Shown here: one piece after another, positions 38,942 to 51,123 of the stretch | Layout: each line of letters begins with the position of its first letter | Numbering within the stretch: the stretch's first letter is position 1 | Assembly (NCBI RefSeq): GCF_949628265.1 | Contig: NC_088789.1 | Location: forward strand, 6,316,886 to 6,380,885 | Length of the DNA stretch: 64,000 nucleotides | Direction of reading: 5' to 3' | Source: Cloeon dipterum | Taxonomy: Eukaryota; Arthropoda; Insecta; Ephemeroptera; Baetidae | Position numbers and translations under genes: made by a program | Notes under the pieces: generated by a model | Databases searched by the model: none | Seen by the model: only the letters and a program-made list of their open reading frames with translations | What the model was told of the DNA's origin: nothing

Positions 38942-39544
38942 TGTGATAGCCGCCTTCGCGGACTTGCAACGCATGATTGATTGGAGCAGAAACATACATA
39001 TTTGCCACTGTTAAAGAAAAGTTCGGTTCGTTGGTGTGGTCGGTGTGCGAGACTCAATCTTTCATCGTTTTGTTACTACTTTTCATTGATTTCCCGTTAT
39101 ATATTATTCAAAAAAGTTAAATTATACTATAACTTGTAATTTTAAAAAGGTTTAAAAGACATGCTCGCTCTTGCTTTTGAAGAAAAAAAGATAATACCAC
39201 CCGGACTGACATTGTGCTGATACGGAGGTGGGGAAAAGAGTAGAATTTTACGCTCTCGTAACTTCTCCTCTTTCAGCATCTGTTATGATGCGCTATACAC
39301 AGGTTGTTGTTGTAAATCTATTCAACATTGAGAAATTAAACGAAAGCCAATAGAATTTCAGTTTTTTCATTATTTATCATTGAGATACCCCTATATATAA
39401 CTTAACAAGTTCACTGGCCAGACTCAAATGCAAAGCTCGAGTAGGTTATTTAAAAATAATTAATCTTAGCTTACATCTTTATTGCTTAGAATTAAGATAA
39501 GAAAACTTAACGGTAGACACAATCCCTTTTGCACTTTGGAAAAA
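38942..39544. other. Convergent 3' region of Sec16 and the dehydrogenase
   Basis: This holds the Sec16 3' UTR, with an ATTAAA near 39333. On the other strand the dehydrogenase has AATAAA (TTTATT at 39478-39483), about 60 bp after its stop. Nothing else is seen. Confidence 0.5.
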
Positions 39545-42488
39545 TCACTTGGCAGTCTGTGTGAGCTCCTTCCCATTCAACAGTCCGTGCAGCCCGAGGT
39601 CGGAGATGGAAATTTGGCGTTGGCGCGTCACGTGCAGCATCTGCGGTCGGTGGAATCCATTTTTGTGGTGCGTGTGCCTTAGCACTGGGCTCTGGTTGAT
39701 ACCCAGCACTGGCGTAGAGTGCTGCCGCAGAATGATGGGCCGCAGGGCGTCGCCGTGCCAAGCGCCCTCGTGGGCTTCGGCGCCAGAGTCCATGAAGCCC
39801 TTCAGCAGACCAAATGTCTCCATAGGCAGGGATCTGGGGATTGGTATTTTTTTATTTATTAGAAAAATAGAGATATCATTTCAAAACGGTTGAATTGCTT
39901 TGCTGCACAACCATCAACAGAAAATGCATTACCGTTTATTTGAGAGGTTGTGAGCCAGTTGAAAAATGTTTAAAATAAATAAATCGCACAGTAATCCGAA
40001 GAGCCAATTACGATTTAAATGTTTTACAAAATAAGCAGTAGAGTGTATCCAAAACCAATATGGGTTCAATTTTTCTACGGCAGAAATATCTATCAAATAA
40101 GCTTCCAGCATCAATCAAGGATTGAAATTCCGGCACAGCAGTAATCTTTTATACAATAGCAAAAGTTAAAAAAAAATCAAAGCAGAGCGAAATGCACAGT
40201 TGGACTTTCAGAAAAAAGACGAGAGGCAGGCGAGCGACAGAAGAACAGGAGACTCGAAGCCGCAAGAGTGTTGTCTGAAGTCTAACTTACTGATTTGATA
40301 CTTTAATTGGTGTTTACCGAACAATGTTGTGCAGCGGCAGCAGCCAGCCAGGCACGCTGGCCTCGTGCTCGTTTCGCCGGATCGCTTTGATGATTTCCTT
40401 GGCAGCGTACTCTGACTTGAGCACGCCCAGTAGACGAGGGAATCGTAACCGTGGCCGCTGCACCTGGCCTGTGTTCACGATGAACGGGTGCACCGTCGTC
40501 AGGTGTATCTTCGGCTTGCGTGCGTCCTCCTGCAGCTCTTCCTCCAAGGCCTGCATCAACCCTGAAAAACGAATCGATTTGGTTTTATCTTCGCTGGATC
40601 ATTTAACTAAAAATATAATTTTAACAAAATGGATTGTATCATTAGGACACCTGTTTCATAATTTATCTCGCCATTTCTTTCATTCGAACTCAAGAAGAAA
40701 ATTTCCTTTTACCTCTGACTGCGAATTTACTGGCGCTGTAGGGCACCAAATTTGAAGATCCGACCAGCGCGGTCATAGAGCCGATAGCACAAATGTGGCC
40801 GTGGTTGTTCGCGATCATGGCAGGCAGAAACGCTTCCAGCATCTAAAATAAATCAAACTTAAGAAAAAAAATGCATAATTGCTGGTTTTACCCAAAAGTG
40901 ACTGATGACGTTGATTTCAAAGACCCTCTTTATTTCCTGGGGGTTGTGGTCCAGGACGGGATGAATGGGAACGACGCCTGCATTATTTATAATCATTCCG
41001 ATGAAACCAACCTGTGAATTTCGCAATCTTATCAATTTCGCTGATACCATTGTCATTCAAAAATATATCGGTCGAGTTCGACGATCAGTAAGTTCAAAAA
41101 TTGTTACGATAAGACTACACGTGAGTCTTATTTCATGAAAATAAGAATACACGTGAGTCTTATCAAGCACATCAGAAACTCTAACTCATAGATTAATTAT
41201 GTTAATTATAGTCATACAAGTTTTGTATTAAAACTGCTTTCATTTAGTCCTTAAAAAGCTATGGAAATTTAATTTTAGTGTTTTTTAATATGCAAAAGCA
41301 AAATAATATTATAATTTAATTTAAACAATTTCATATTTTCATAATAATGTTTGCCATAGAATTTGATTTTGGTTTCTAATATATATTATAGGCTTGAATA
41401 CAAAATAGATTATCCGCTCATCACGGAAGAGATGCGGCGCAGTATGATTTTCAACTTTAGGCGCTCGGGATTTATGGTTTTTTTTTTAATTTTTGTACTC
41501 CACGCTCCAAAACTGAATGCGTTACAATCCTGTTTTCGTCAGTTTGGCATTGGCACAAATTTCGTGTGTCAAATCACGCGTTGGTCAAATGCAATCTCTG
41601 AAATTCCAGCATCGTGTTAGTACACTGTCCACGGATTGATTGTGTGTGTGCGCGAGATGCAGTCCAAAGGGCTAAGATCACGCGCCAGCTCAAATAATAT
41701 CGATTACGTGTTTTGTATTTATGCACGTCAGCGGCTCACTTGTTGTGATGCGCTTCGTGTCTTTTCTCAGGCAGCGCGCAGCTTTTATCGTATTAACAAT
41801 TTCGATTTGAAAACCACTTGGCCTCTTAATACGAAATAAGTGGAATCGTCTGTGCTTCAAAAGTAATATTACACGCGTAGCTTTCTTGATTTGTTAATTT
41901 TTTTATTTAGACTCACCTCGCGGCGCACTTTGGATGCAGTTTCCAGCACGGAAGTCCTGTCTGAGATATCGCATTTGTAGCACTCAGCCTTTCCTCCCTT
42001 GGCCCTGATCGCCTTGGCTGTCTCTTCGCACTTGTCTATGTCGATGTCCCAAAGGGCCAATTGGTTGCACAAGCCGGCCAGCTGGAGGGCCAGTTCACGA
42101 CCAATGCCATGACCCGCTCCAGTTATCTGAAATTAATTTAAGATATATGGGCACATTCGCTCTCAATGCAAGTGCATAAACATTCAGTCCGTAAAAAAAT
42201 CAAACCCAATCTACAGAAATTTAATATCAAATTTAAAGCATATATATAAGGAAGGGGATTTTGAAAAAGCAGATTAATATCACATCTATTTTGTTAAGAT
42301 TATTTTCAATATAATTAAAGCAAGAAGAAAAAGGTTCTTACCAATATATTCTCGTTCTTCAGCGATTTCTCTTTCGGCGGGAAAACTATTCTGAGTATTA
42401 CTTGGAAGATGGAAAAGACCAGCTTAAACTGCAGGGACACCAAATCCGCCAGCACGATGAACAACGAGTATATCGCTATGAGCAGCAT
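39545..42488 (-). CDS. Membrane-anchored short-chain dehydrogenase/reductase (17-beta-HSD11 / RDHE2-like)
   Basis: A classical SDR of the SDR16C type, the group of 17-beta-hydroxysteroid dehydrogenase 11/13 and epidermal retinol dehydrogenase 2, acting at ER or lipid droplets. Exons on the minus strand: 42488-42342, 42126-41917, 41011-40892, 40842-40713, 40561-40318 and 39833-39545, about 379 residues with continuous phase. An N-terminal hydrophobic anchor (MLLIAIYSLFIVLADLV) precedes the cofactor motif TGAGHGIG (residues 51-58). Further motifs are NNAG (128-131), Asn153, Ser181, and Tyr194/Lys198 in PYSASK. The catalytic tetrad is therefore complete. An ATG at 42509 is also in frame, but TTTTTAG directly before 42488 suggests a 5' UTR acceptor, so 42488 is preferred. 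The last exon encodes a longer, unfamiliar tail (about residues 283-379). Substrate unknown. Confidence 0.9.
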
Positions 42489-44168
42489 GGCTAAAAATAT
42501 TTTACACATTTAGATCAAACTCGGCCTCTTGCAACTTGGATGAGGAAATTGTTTAAGGATGCCCAGCAATATCCCGTTATCTCATCTTGCGTCTAGACAA
42601 AACGAGCTATCTGATGATTAAGAGCAAAGTCTGATTTTCTCAACGAATCTAGGCAACCGGAACATAAGATTGAAGGTCTTTTACAGCCTGAAAATTTGCT
42701 CTGCAGGTCAAATCTATTTTTTTTTAACCCCGAGCAAATGTGTAGCAAGCATCACTATTCCTTCATCCGCATATATTTTGTAGTTCGGATATGTATGCTG
42801 AGGATTAACCTTTCAACCCTTTTGGCACGCAAATGAATGATAGTGAAAAAGTACAAAGCGGTCAAGAAACTAATAATATGTTGCATTTATCTTACAAGTA
42901 GCACTAGACTTTTGAACCTTCGGATGGAAGGTTAGGACCTACAAGATTTCATTGCAATCTTCTTTCAAGCGAAAATTGCACTTTCGCGGCTTTTCAAGAA
43001 TCTCTAAAAGTGCACAATCTTCATTACTACTTTTTTAACTGTCACACTCATCAAGTTTTGTCAATTTAATTAAATTTACAGATGAGAATTTCTTAAAATA
43101 ATATTTTAAGATTTAAGCTACAGGGAAAGCAAAAATGGACGAAGAAAAACTCCTGCACAAAAGATTGAAAATATTAACGCAGGACCGGACTGGCGTGAAA
43201 ATTCAACCGGGGCACTGCGGATTTTGCCAGCCATCTATTGACCATTTTCATTATAAGGCTGGCCTACACGGTCCATTTTGGCCACGACCCAGCTTTGCCC
43301 GGTGAATCCAATGGCCAGTCTGGCCCTGTATTTACGTTATTGGTTTTTATGCTAACAGAAAGAACAAAAAATATTTGTCTCTCAGGAATTCCTATAGAAA
43401 TTCCTTCCTACGCGCAAGTCAACGGAGAAAAAAAATCTTTTTTACCTGAGTGCAGTTGCTTGGCAATCAAATGAACTGGATAGATAAGGAACTAATTGAT
43501 CGGACCGACCGGCCTGCACTGGTGTGCAGCATTCTCAGAACAAGACTGGCGTGGTGACTTCTGATGTTCTGATCGTGAGCTGCGAGTGTGAAGCTGCTGC
43601 CAGCAATGAGAGGGGGTATCCGAGTGTTGAATGCCTGCCTGTCGGCTGACCGCCACCGTCGGTTCAAGGACATTGAATTTTCTTTCTCTTTTCAATCGTC
43701 GCTCTTATCTTATCTCTTTAAGCTCACAGGCTTCATTTCCAAGTTTATTACAGAAAACTGATACCAGATTAAATCGTGTTCACTATTAAAATAGCCATTA
43801 ATTTTCATAGCACAACAATGAACACTGTTATTACATCTGATATAAATTATACACGATAATTCTCTAGCCTGTTGATGTAAAAGATTTTACTAGAGGTACT
43901 AGAGTAACCTAATACCTTCTACTTACTATTCCCAATCAAACTCATTTGTCGATTTATCTGATAGAAAAATATTGAATATTTTTTCAACGCCAGCTCTATA
44001 TATTATGAACCGGCGCAAATTGTTCTTCTGTCGCTTTGAAGGAAATTTTTTGCTGGGTATTTCCACCGCTTATGGTTAGAGTGGGATTTGATAATGAAAA
44101 TATTTAATTACGTAATGTACTGTTTATTGACTTAATGTATAGCAAATTAAACTAAACAAAAGCTGCCG
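42489..44168. other. Intergenic region upstream of the dehydrogenase and downstream of TRMT2A
   Basis: About 1.7 kb of mostly AT-rich sequence. It should contain the dehydrogenase promoter and 5' UTR. A minus-strand AATAAA (TTTATT near 44123) probably ends the TRMT2A transcript. No additional gene was recognised; the short open frames near 43.2-43.7 kb resemble nothing. Confidence 0.5.
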
Positions 44169-47100
44169 TTAATTATTAGTGCGCCTTGAATTCCAAGTCT
44201 GATTGCTGGACCATTGCGTCATAGCGGGGGTGTTGGCAAAGTCCGTTTGTGGTGCTGCATAGGTGTAGTTGTCTGAAGATTTTGACTGGAATGACGCATT
44301 TTGGAAAGAGGCACCTGTATTTTGATAATAATCGGAGCCTGTGTTTGGGAAAGTAGCACTCGGCTTCATTCCTGAGTACATGTTAGTGGCAGAGGAAGGT
44401 GCAGAGGAGCTTACCGCAGAAGCGATGGGACTATAATATTTGTCCCTCTGGTCACTGATTATGGGTGCTGCTGGCGTTTGGGATGAGACTGAGTCTGACC
44501 ACAGCTCCTCTGAGAAGACTTGCAGTGCTGCAGGCTTCCGCAGGGGGCCAGAGCCGTAGTGGCTAGAAGATTCCCGGCGCCTATCATACCTTCAAAACGA
44601 ATTCTACAATTAGAAAGTTAACAAGAACGTTCTATAAATTAGGAAGAAGAAAATTGTATACTACATATTTAGTCAAAATGATGTAAGGCGTGAAGATGGT
44701 TTGGAGAGAATTGATCTTGAATCAATATAAGTAAATTTTCAATGACATAGATAAGAAAGTGCGAATTTTTATATTTAAAAGAAAATTGACGTCACAAAAA
44801 AAACAATTTCATGTACAATACAACGGTCATATCACTGGATAAAATAATGCGAGAAACAAATAAAAATTGAAATACCTCTCATTGTACCAGTCTCGGCTGG
44901 ATTGCTCAGCAGAAGAGTCATTATTCTTCCAATCATCTTTGTTCCAGCCTTGGCTAGATCGCTCAGCTGAAGAGTCATTCTTCTTCCAGTCGTCGTTGCT
45001 CCAGCCTCGGCTAGATTGCTCAGCTGAAGAGTCATTCTTTTTCCAGTCGTCGTTGTTCCAGCCTCGGCTATATTGCTCAGCAGAAGAGTCATTCTTCTTC
45101 CAGTTGTTATCGTACCAGTCTCTGCGGGGCGGTGAACTAGTCGACCTGCTACTCTCCCTCCTGGTGTAGAGATGGTTGTCTTCCCACGTTTCCTTGCGAG
45201 GACCACTCCTAGCGATTTCACTGAGCAGCTTTTTCTGCTTGAGTCTGAGAGCCGAGAGGAAGCCCTCGCGAAAGCGCTGCACAGCCTCTTCTTCCTCTTT
45301 TTGCATTCTGCGATAATCGTGCAGTGTGCCGTCCGACACGCGGCTGCCCCACTTCAGGCCCAGCCGCTCGGCCTCGTCCAGCTCGTTGGCGCTCATGAAC
45401 TCCTTGCAGTCGGTTTGACTGGACATTTCCCTGAACACCGGTCGCGGCGGCATCTGTAGTGGCGCTGCTTGCTGCATGAGTTCAAACAAATTAGAATGCG
45501 TGTTGGGAAATGCACAGGATTGTGATTTAATTTAATTATTTAGTAGATTTATTTCAAACACAATTAACTTTTTTGTTTAAAGCAAGCAAACGTGCACAGA
45601 AGCTAAAGGTATTTGATAAGCAATTATATCCAATAAATTGGTCTGATCTGGAGTCCCATGTTAAGGGATCATTTGTAGTCTTTTTTCATTTTTCATTGCA
45701 AAATAAACTACAACTTTAATATTCTCTAAAAAGTAGTTAATTGTGTCTGCCGAGTGTCAGAATTAACCTAATATGTGCTTGTGAATAAAATCATAAGTGC
45801 TTTCAAAGAAAACGTGTTTAATATGGATTCAAGCAACTGTTTGTACCAGCTTAAATGGCGAAGCTGGTGCAAACTGCTGCATTGGCTGCTGAGGAGCAAC
45901 AAATTGATCGGCCATCGGCGTAAAGGGTGACTGCATACGCTGGTTCTGGCCAAACGGGTTTTGGTGTCTTCCTCTTTGGAAGTTAGAAGGGCCCGCGAAA
46001 TTGGCACCCTTCTTCGTGTTGCCCCTGGGGATGTTTGCTGCTCCACTTGGTACCGGCTGGAACGGCGTCTGCCACGGAGACTTCGAATTTCCCTTCTTGG
46101 AAAACTGGATGTTCTGTGATTGTTGCCACTCTTCCATGGCTTTCTCTGTGGATCAACAATAAATTAGTCAAAACGCACAGCCTTTCAGATGGGGATGCCT
46201 ACTTTTCAGTTTATACTTCTTTATCCTAAGTGTCGCTTTGCTTGCGAGTGGATTCGTCTTTTTCAACGTTGCAATGCTTGGCATTTTAAAGTTTGGCGGC
46301 ATCACTCGTCTGTAGTTGACCTGTGGGAAAAAATATAAAGCATTACTGTTTTGTGTTACTCAAATCTAAGGCTGAAAAATTGTAATATCCATTTTAAATA
46401 TATATTATTCAAATTAATATTTATATTTTATGGTTCTAGATATTGCTAGTTTGACAGAAATTTTAAATTTAATTTAGATATTTAAGTCACGCCTTCAAAC
46501 AGTTTCAAATTTTTCTTTGCAAACATTATTGAAATTTCGAATTTCCTATCTAAAAAGTCTATAAAGTATATAGAATACAAAATTTAAGAAAAAATCAATT
46601 ACCTGAGGCTCCTCATACGCATAATCTTCAGCTTCCTCGTAAGCTACTTGTCTAGCATAAGCTTCAGCTTCTTCATAGTCAACATCGTCAGCCTCTTCAT
46701 AATTATCAAACTCATCATCGTCATAGCACTCTTCCTCCAGGAACTCGACATCCTCAGGCTGATCATGTTGTGATTCGTAGAAATGCTGCGGCGGCTGCTT
46801 AAACTGCTGTTGCTGCTGCACTTGTTTATTTTTTGGCAGCTTTTTGGTTGCGGCCCCCTTGCCCTCAGGCACTTTAACCCGGATGGACATGGGAACGTCA
46901 AGTGAAGCGACTGACCGCCTTTCAAGCAGAATGACCACCTCGCACTGCTTTGAGTGCGGGAACATGTCAATGGGAATCACCCGAACAGGCAAAAACGGGT
47001 CTCCAGGAGTCGTTTTAGATGCCTGTTTTGCCAAGTGTACAAGATTCAGGAACGAAGCATTGAAGTTGCAAGCCACAAACACCAGCCGCTTGATTTTCCA

Positions 47101-50100
47101 GGTGGCTCTGATCATGTTGAGAACGGAGTTTCCTATTCAGAAACAATTAATTATGGTAAGTTTTGACTACCTCTGATTTATGAGAGTAATTTTAAAACGT
47201 AAGAGAAATCAGACTGAAATGGTGAACTTGCTTCCTGAAAGACTTTGAAGCACTGAATAAGTTTGCAGATTATTTATGAGTGTCTTTAAGAATTTGTGTG
47301 CTCAGAATTGATGACATTAGATAGCGTACAATAATCTAGAACCCTGGCCTATGGTTATGAGGTTGAAATAGCAACTGTATAATAATGGAGTGTTATTTTA
47401 TTTTTCCACTCAAAGTTTCGCTAATCTGATAGTATGATTTTGTTGTTGTTAAGCTAAATTAATTAATTAAGCTAAATTAAAGTAAATTCGCGCAGAGCTA
47501 AGCCGTTCAATAATTTTAATTTTATGTAGAATATGTCCATAATTGAACAAATTTGACTGTCTATTAAATTCTGAAGCAAAAATTTATTTCAATCAAAATC
47601 CATTATATTAATTTCACAATAATCAAGTTTACCTCCACCTCCAATTTGAATTATTGTAATTTAACATGCCTAACTGACTCAAAAAGAATTCATGGCCAAT
47701 ATTAAATGGGTCGATGGGGGGCTTACCTAGCCCTGCCCTGGGAGGATCAAGTATGGCCACAATATTGTCGTACTTGGCCCTCACTATGGTAGGCTGCAGA
47801 GCATCTTGGGCGTCGCCAGTGAAAAAATCACAAGTGCCAGCCACACCATTGTGAATCGCGTTCTGCTTAGCGTTTTCCACAGCTGCTTTGATAATCTCCA
47901 CGCCCAAAACCTGTCCCGCTTTCTATAAATCGCACCACGATCAGAGCGTCTTTAATGTTAATAAATTATATCTTTACCTTTGCCATAGAAATGCCTATGG
48001 TGCCAGTTCCGCAACAGATGTCAAGCACAGTGGTTTTATCATTAGGATTTGCCAATTCGGCAATGGTTGAGTAGAGAATTTCAGCACCAGCAGTGTTTAT
48101 CTTGTGATATTTAAATACTTAAATACTTGTCTCACGCAAGAGAGTGAATACTCACTTGGAAAAATGACGCAGGCGAAATTTGAAACTCATAGCCAAGCAG
48201 CTTTTCAACGATGAACCTCTCACCATGAATATGGTCCACAGGTCTGAAGTTGTCACCTTTCTTAGTTCTAAAAATACCAGGTTTAAACGCAACTCATCCA
48301 AATCACAGGATATTGTTTTCTTACTGCACATCAAGTTCCCTGAAATTCAGAGAGTTGACACCAAGTACTTGGCCAGGTCCAGAGACAAAGAAGTTTTTGT
48401 AATCAGCACGCAATTTAGTAATCTGCTCCTGGGAGAGGCCTGTGGTGCAGACTTCAAGCGTGACCATCACCTGTCCCGTGGTTGTGTTACGCACACCCAA
48501 AGTCTTGAAGTGGCCCTTCCTGTTGATGGGGTCATGTGGCTCTAACTCTGAGGACACCACGAATTCCTGGAACACTCGGGCGCACTGCTTGGCCACGTCG
48601 CTCACGTGCAGACACTCATCTACCGGCAGCACTGAGCAATCGCCCTTCGTATACGCCCCAATTCGAAAGCCAATAACTCGCTCTTTCGTCACTGGATGAA
48701 GACCTGGGTGATTAAAATTTAATTCTGGGGCTTAAATTCCATGTTTTAATAAGAAAAATCTATAGGCAAGTAAAATAAACATGAAACGTTAGGTTGAAAA
48801 TTAATTTCGCCATTATTTGAAGTAAATCGGAAGTAAAAAGTGGTATTGACAGAATCCAGAGAGCTGACTCAATAAAACTATTTAATAGAATAACAATGCA
48901 ATTTTAACTTATTAAAATAATTAACATCACATTAATAATATCAGGCTCCCTGCTTTATGACTTGTTAAATCCTTGAACATACTGGCAAAACGTTTAGAGC
49001 ACTACTTACCAATGGTGAATTCGCAGCGATTCCTGTACCCTGTTGTGTTCTTGACAGTACGGAAAGGTTCAAAGGGACAAATGAGGCCGTTGTTTAGCGA
49101 TTTCTGGTATTCAACCCAATGACCCAAGTAGCCTTTTGACAAGTGGTTGGCATAAGTGTGCATGACGTTGCGAACAATTGTAGTTTTCATTTTGATCTAG
49201 AGCGCGATAAAAATAACTTTCTCGTGTAAATAATCACAGATGGTATTACCTGCTCTTCATATGTATGGATCCAGTAGGGCGTCGTCACATCTTTGAGGTT
49301 TTTCACATACATCAATATTTGAGATTGATCATCTAGTTTAGCTTGTTTATTTCCCTGGTTTTGAACAGCATCTTTTTTTCGTTTCAGCATAAGCGGATCT
49401 TTTGCCGGCTTTGCCTCCTGATTAAAGTTAATTGTTTTTCTCATTTTGTCATTAAGAAAAGAAAAAAGTACTAACAATGGCTTCAAGAACAGATCCTTTC
49501 CACTTGTATCCATTCAGAATTTTCAGGCCGCTTTGCTTAGAAGCTTCGCTACGGAAGCAAACAAAAACAGATGTCTTACTGATTCCGCTAGTTGGCTTCA
49601 CTTTATTTGAATCCAGCTGAAGGGTGGTGTTGATTAATTTCTTCAACTCCTATAAACAAAGTCGAAATTGGAATATTTCATTTAAGTAGAGCGGCGAGCT
49701 TACACCAAGGCCGTAGAACTTGGGCAGCCTGCGAAGCTCGATCTTAAATATCTCTGAAGTGAAGTGGTCCTGATTTGTGTAAAAGTAAGGGTCATGCTTT
49801 TCTTCTGGTTTGGCTTTTTGAGTGACATTCGCCACCACCGAAACGTCTTTTGGCTCAGTGTCTTGGACACTGATAGTATCCACAAGAGCAGGACATTCAC
49901 CCTCACTTTCTTTCTTAGCAAGCGTATCTTCTTGCTCCAGGTCCACGCAGACAGCAGCAGGACATTCACCTCCACTTTCTTTCTTAGCAAGCGTATCTTC
50001 TTGCTCCAGGTCCACGCAGACAGCAGCAGGACATTCACCTCCACTTTCTTTCTTAGCAAGCGTATCTTCTTGCTCCAGGTCAACGCAGACAGCAGCAGGA

Positions 50101-50282
50101 CAATCACCTCCACTTTCTTCCTTCACTAGATCTTCTTCTTGCGACAAGTTCACGCATATAATCTCACCGCTCACATCTGCAGCATCCCCATTCCCTTTAA
50201 CTTGAACCAGTTCCTGATTTTCTTGAGACTCCTGATCCGGAGGACAGTCGGGCGTATCAGTTAGCGGCATATCCTCGTCCAT
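44169..50282 (-). CDS. TRMT2A: tRNA (uracil-5)-methyltransferase A homologue with long C-terminal extension
   Basis: SAM-dependent enzyme forming m5U54 in tRNA. Minus-strand exons: 50282-49704, 49649-49476, 49417-49250, 49196-49010, 48703-48325, 48267-48156, 48100-47978, 47922-47727, 47132-46603, 46320-46203, 46145-45847, 45471-44876 and 44589-44169. They give about 1,293 residues, phase unbroken at all twelve junctions. An acidic N terminus with 23-residue repeats precedes an RRM-like region (about 165-251). The TrmA-type domain shows VLDICCGTGTIG (about 562-573), DPPRAGLG at the end of exon 8, the nucleophile in FVACN (C662) and the base glutamate in QCE (E705). Human TRMT2A (about 625 residues) ends just after this. 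Here about 580 more follow: acidic Tyr/Glu-rich, basic, Gln/Pro-rich, a charged helical stretch and 19-residue repeats. The enzyme call is firm; the extension could be a second gene. Confidence 0.88.
44880..45120 (-). repeat. 57-bp coding minisatellite in TRMT2A C-terminal extension
   Basis: Four in-frame units of 57 bp encode WNNDDWKKNDSSAEQSSRG-like repeats. GAAGAGTCA recurs at 44912 and 44969, for example. Trp, Asp, Lys and Ser dominate. The repeat ends just before the exon border at 44876. Confidence 0.9.
49890..50165 (-). repeat. 69-bp coding minisatellite in TRMT2A exon 1
   Basis: Near-identical 69-bp units (AGCGTATC recurs at 49921, 49990 and 50059) plus a diverged fourth unit. Each encodes 23 residues of the type ESGGECPAAVCVDLEQEDTL. 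The near-perfect DNA identity points to recent expansion. The repeat sits in an acidic, probably disordered region before the RRM-like domain. Confidence 0.9.
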
Positions 50283-51123
50283 TGTTTATTTCTTCGCAGC
50301 GACACCAATGGCACGAAATGTATGTAGGTATACGTATCTATTAAATAATAATTTATGCATTGCATTAATTAATACAGAATATAGAAAAATTATTTTGCAT
50401 GAGTACATAATGTTAATTCACGTTAATATGTGGGTTGTATACATATACATAATGTACATATCATAGTAGATACATACCTGTGGTAACTATTACATAAATA
50501 TGCAGATACATACCTACCAATAGGGATATTGCGAAAGAACTTGAAATTTGATGTTATGTGGATGCTAGATTTATAATCTACCTAATAGTGACTGTTTTCT
50601 TCTCAGAACAAAACTTATTCACAAGTAAATTCGCAAAATTATCGTATGTAATGGAAAGACACAACAACGGCACTCGACAGTCTCGGCAGTAGAAGGTGCG
50701 TTCATAAACTCTCCTCGACTCTCCTGGTGGCTGAGGGTTGTACTTAAAAGTAAAATTTTAGTGTTGTAGAAAATTGCAATAGAGTTGTTTTCGTCTGCGC
50801 AATGGCTCTGGATCAAATTTAATTTTTGTCTGTGCGCAGTGCCCACTATCGGGCTACCTCTTTGGTTGGGTGGTGTAGGAAATGCGCAGTGACGTTTTGT
50901 TGGCAACTGTGGGCGTGCCCAATCTAAACAATTTTGTACTTAGTAGTGTGTGGGTGGTGGGAATCGAGCAGCAAACAATATAATTGACTGCGAGGGCGAG
51001 GACGAGGAGTGGACAGCTAAGAATAGACAAAAACAGGTCTGGTTGGATGATGGAGGAGGTTTCTTGGAACGTCCTTAGCTTGAGGTAGGCTAGAATCGCG
51101 GCCGCAGCCTGGAATTCCACACG
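50283..51123. promoter_or_regulatory. Divergent promoter region of TRMT2A and the RNF34-like gene
   Basis: Two genes face outward from an 841-bp interval, so their promoters must lie here or share elements. The half nearer TRMT2A is very AT-rich, with repeated ATACATAC-type runs around 50430-50520; the half nearer the RNF34-like gene is GC-richer. No specific core element could be assigned. Confidence 0.45.

Noticed and set aside
41363-41839. Two short plus-strand frames in the dehydrogenase intron
   Set aside because: They lie in an intron, lack similarity and do not link to other exons.
43238-43474. 78-residue plus-strand open frame in the intergenic region
   Set aside because: No domain, no splice-linked neighbours, AT-rich context; not supported as a gene.
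49764-50205. Plus-strand repeated frames opposite TRMT2A exon 1
   Set aside because: They arise from the antisense strand of the 69-bp coding repeat.
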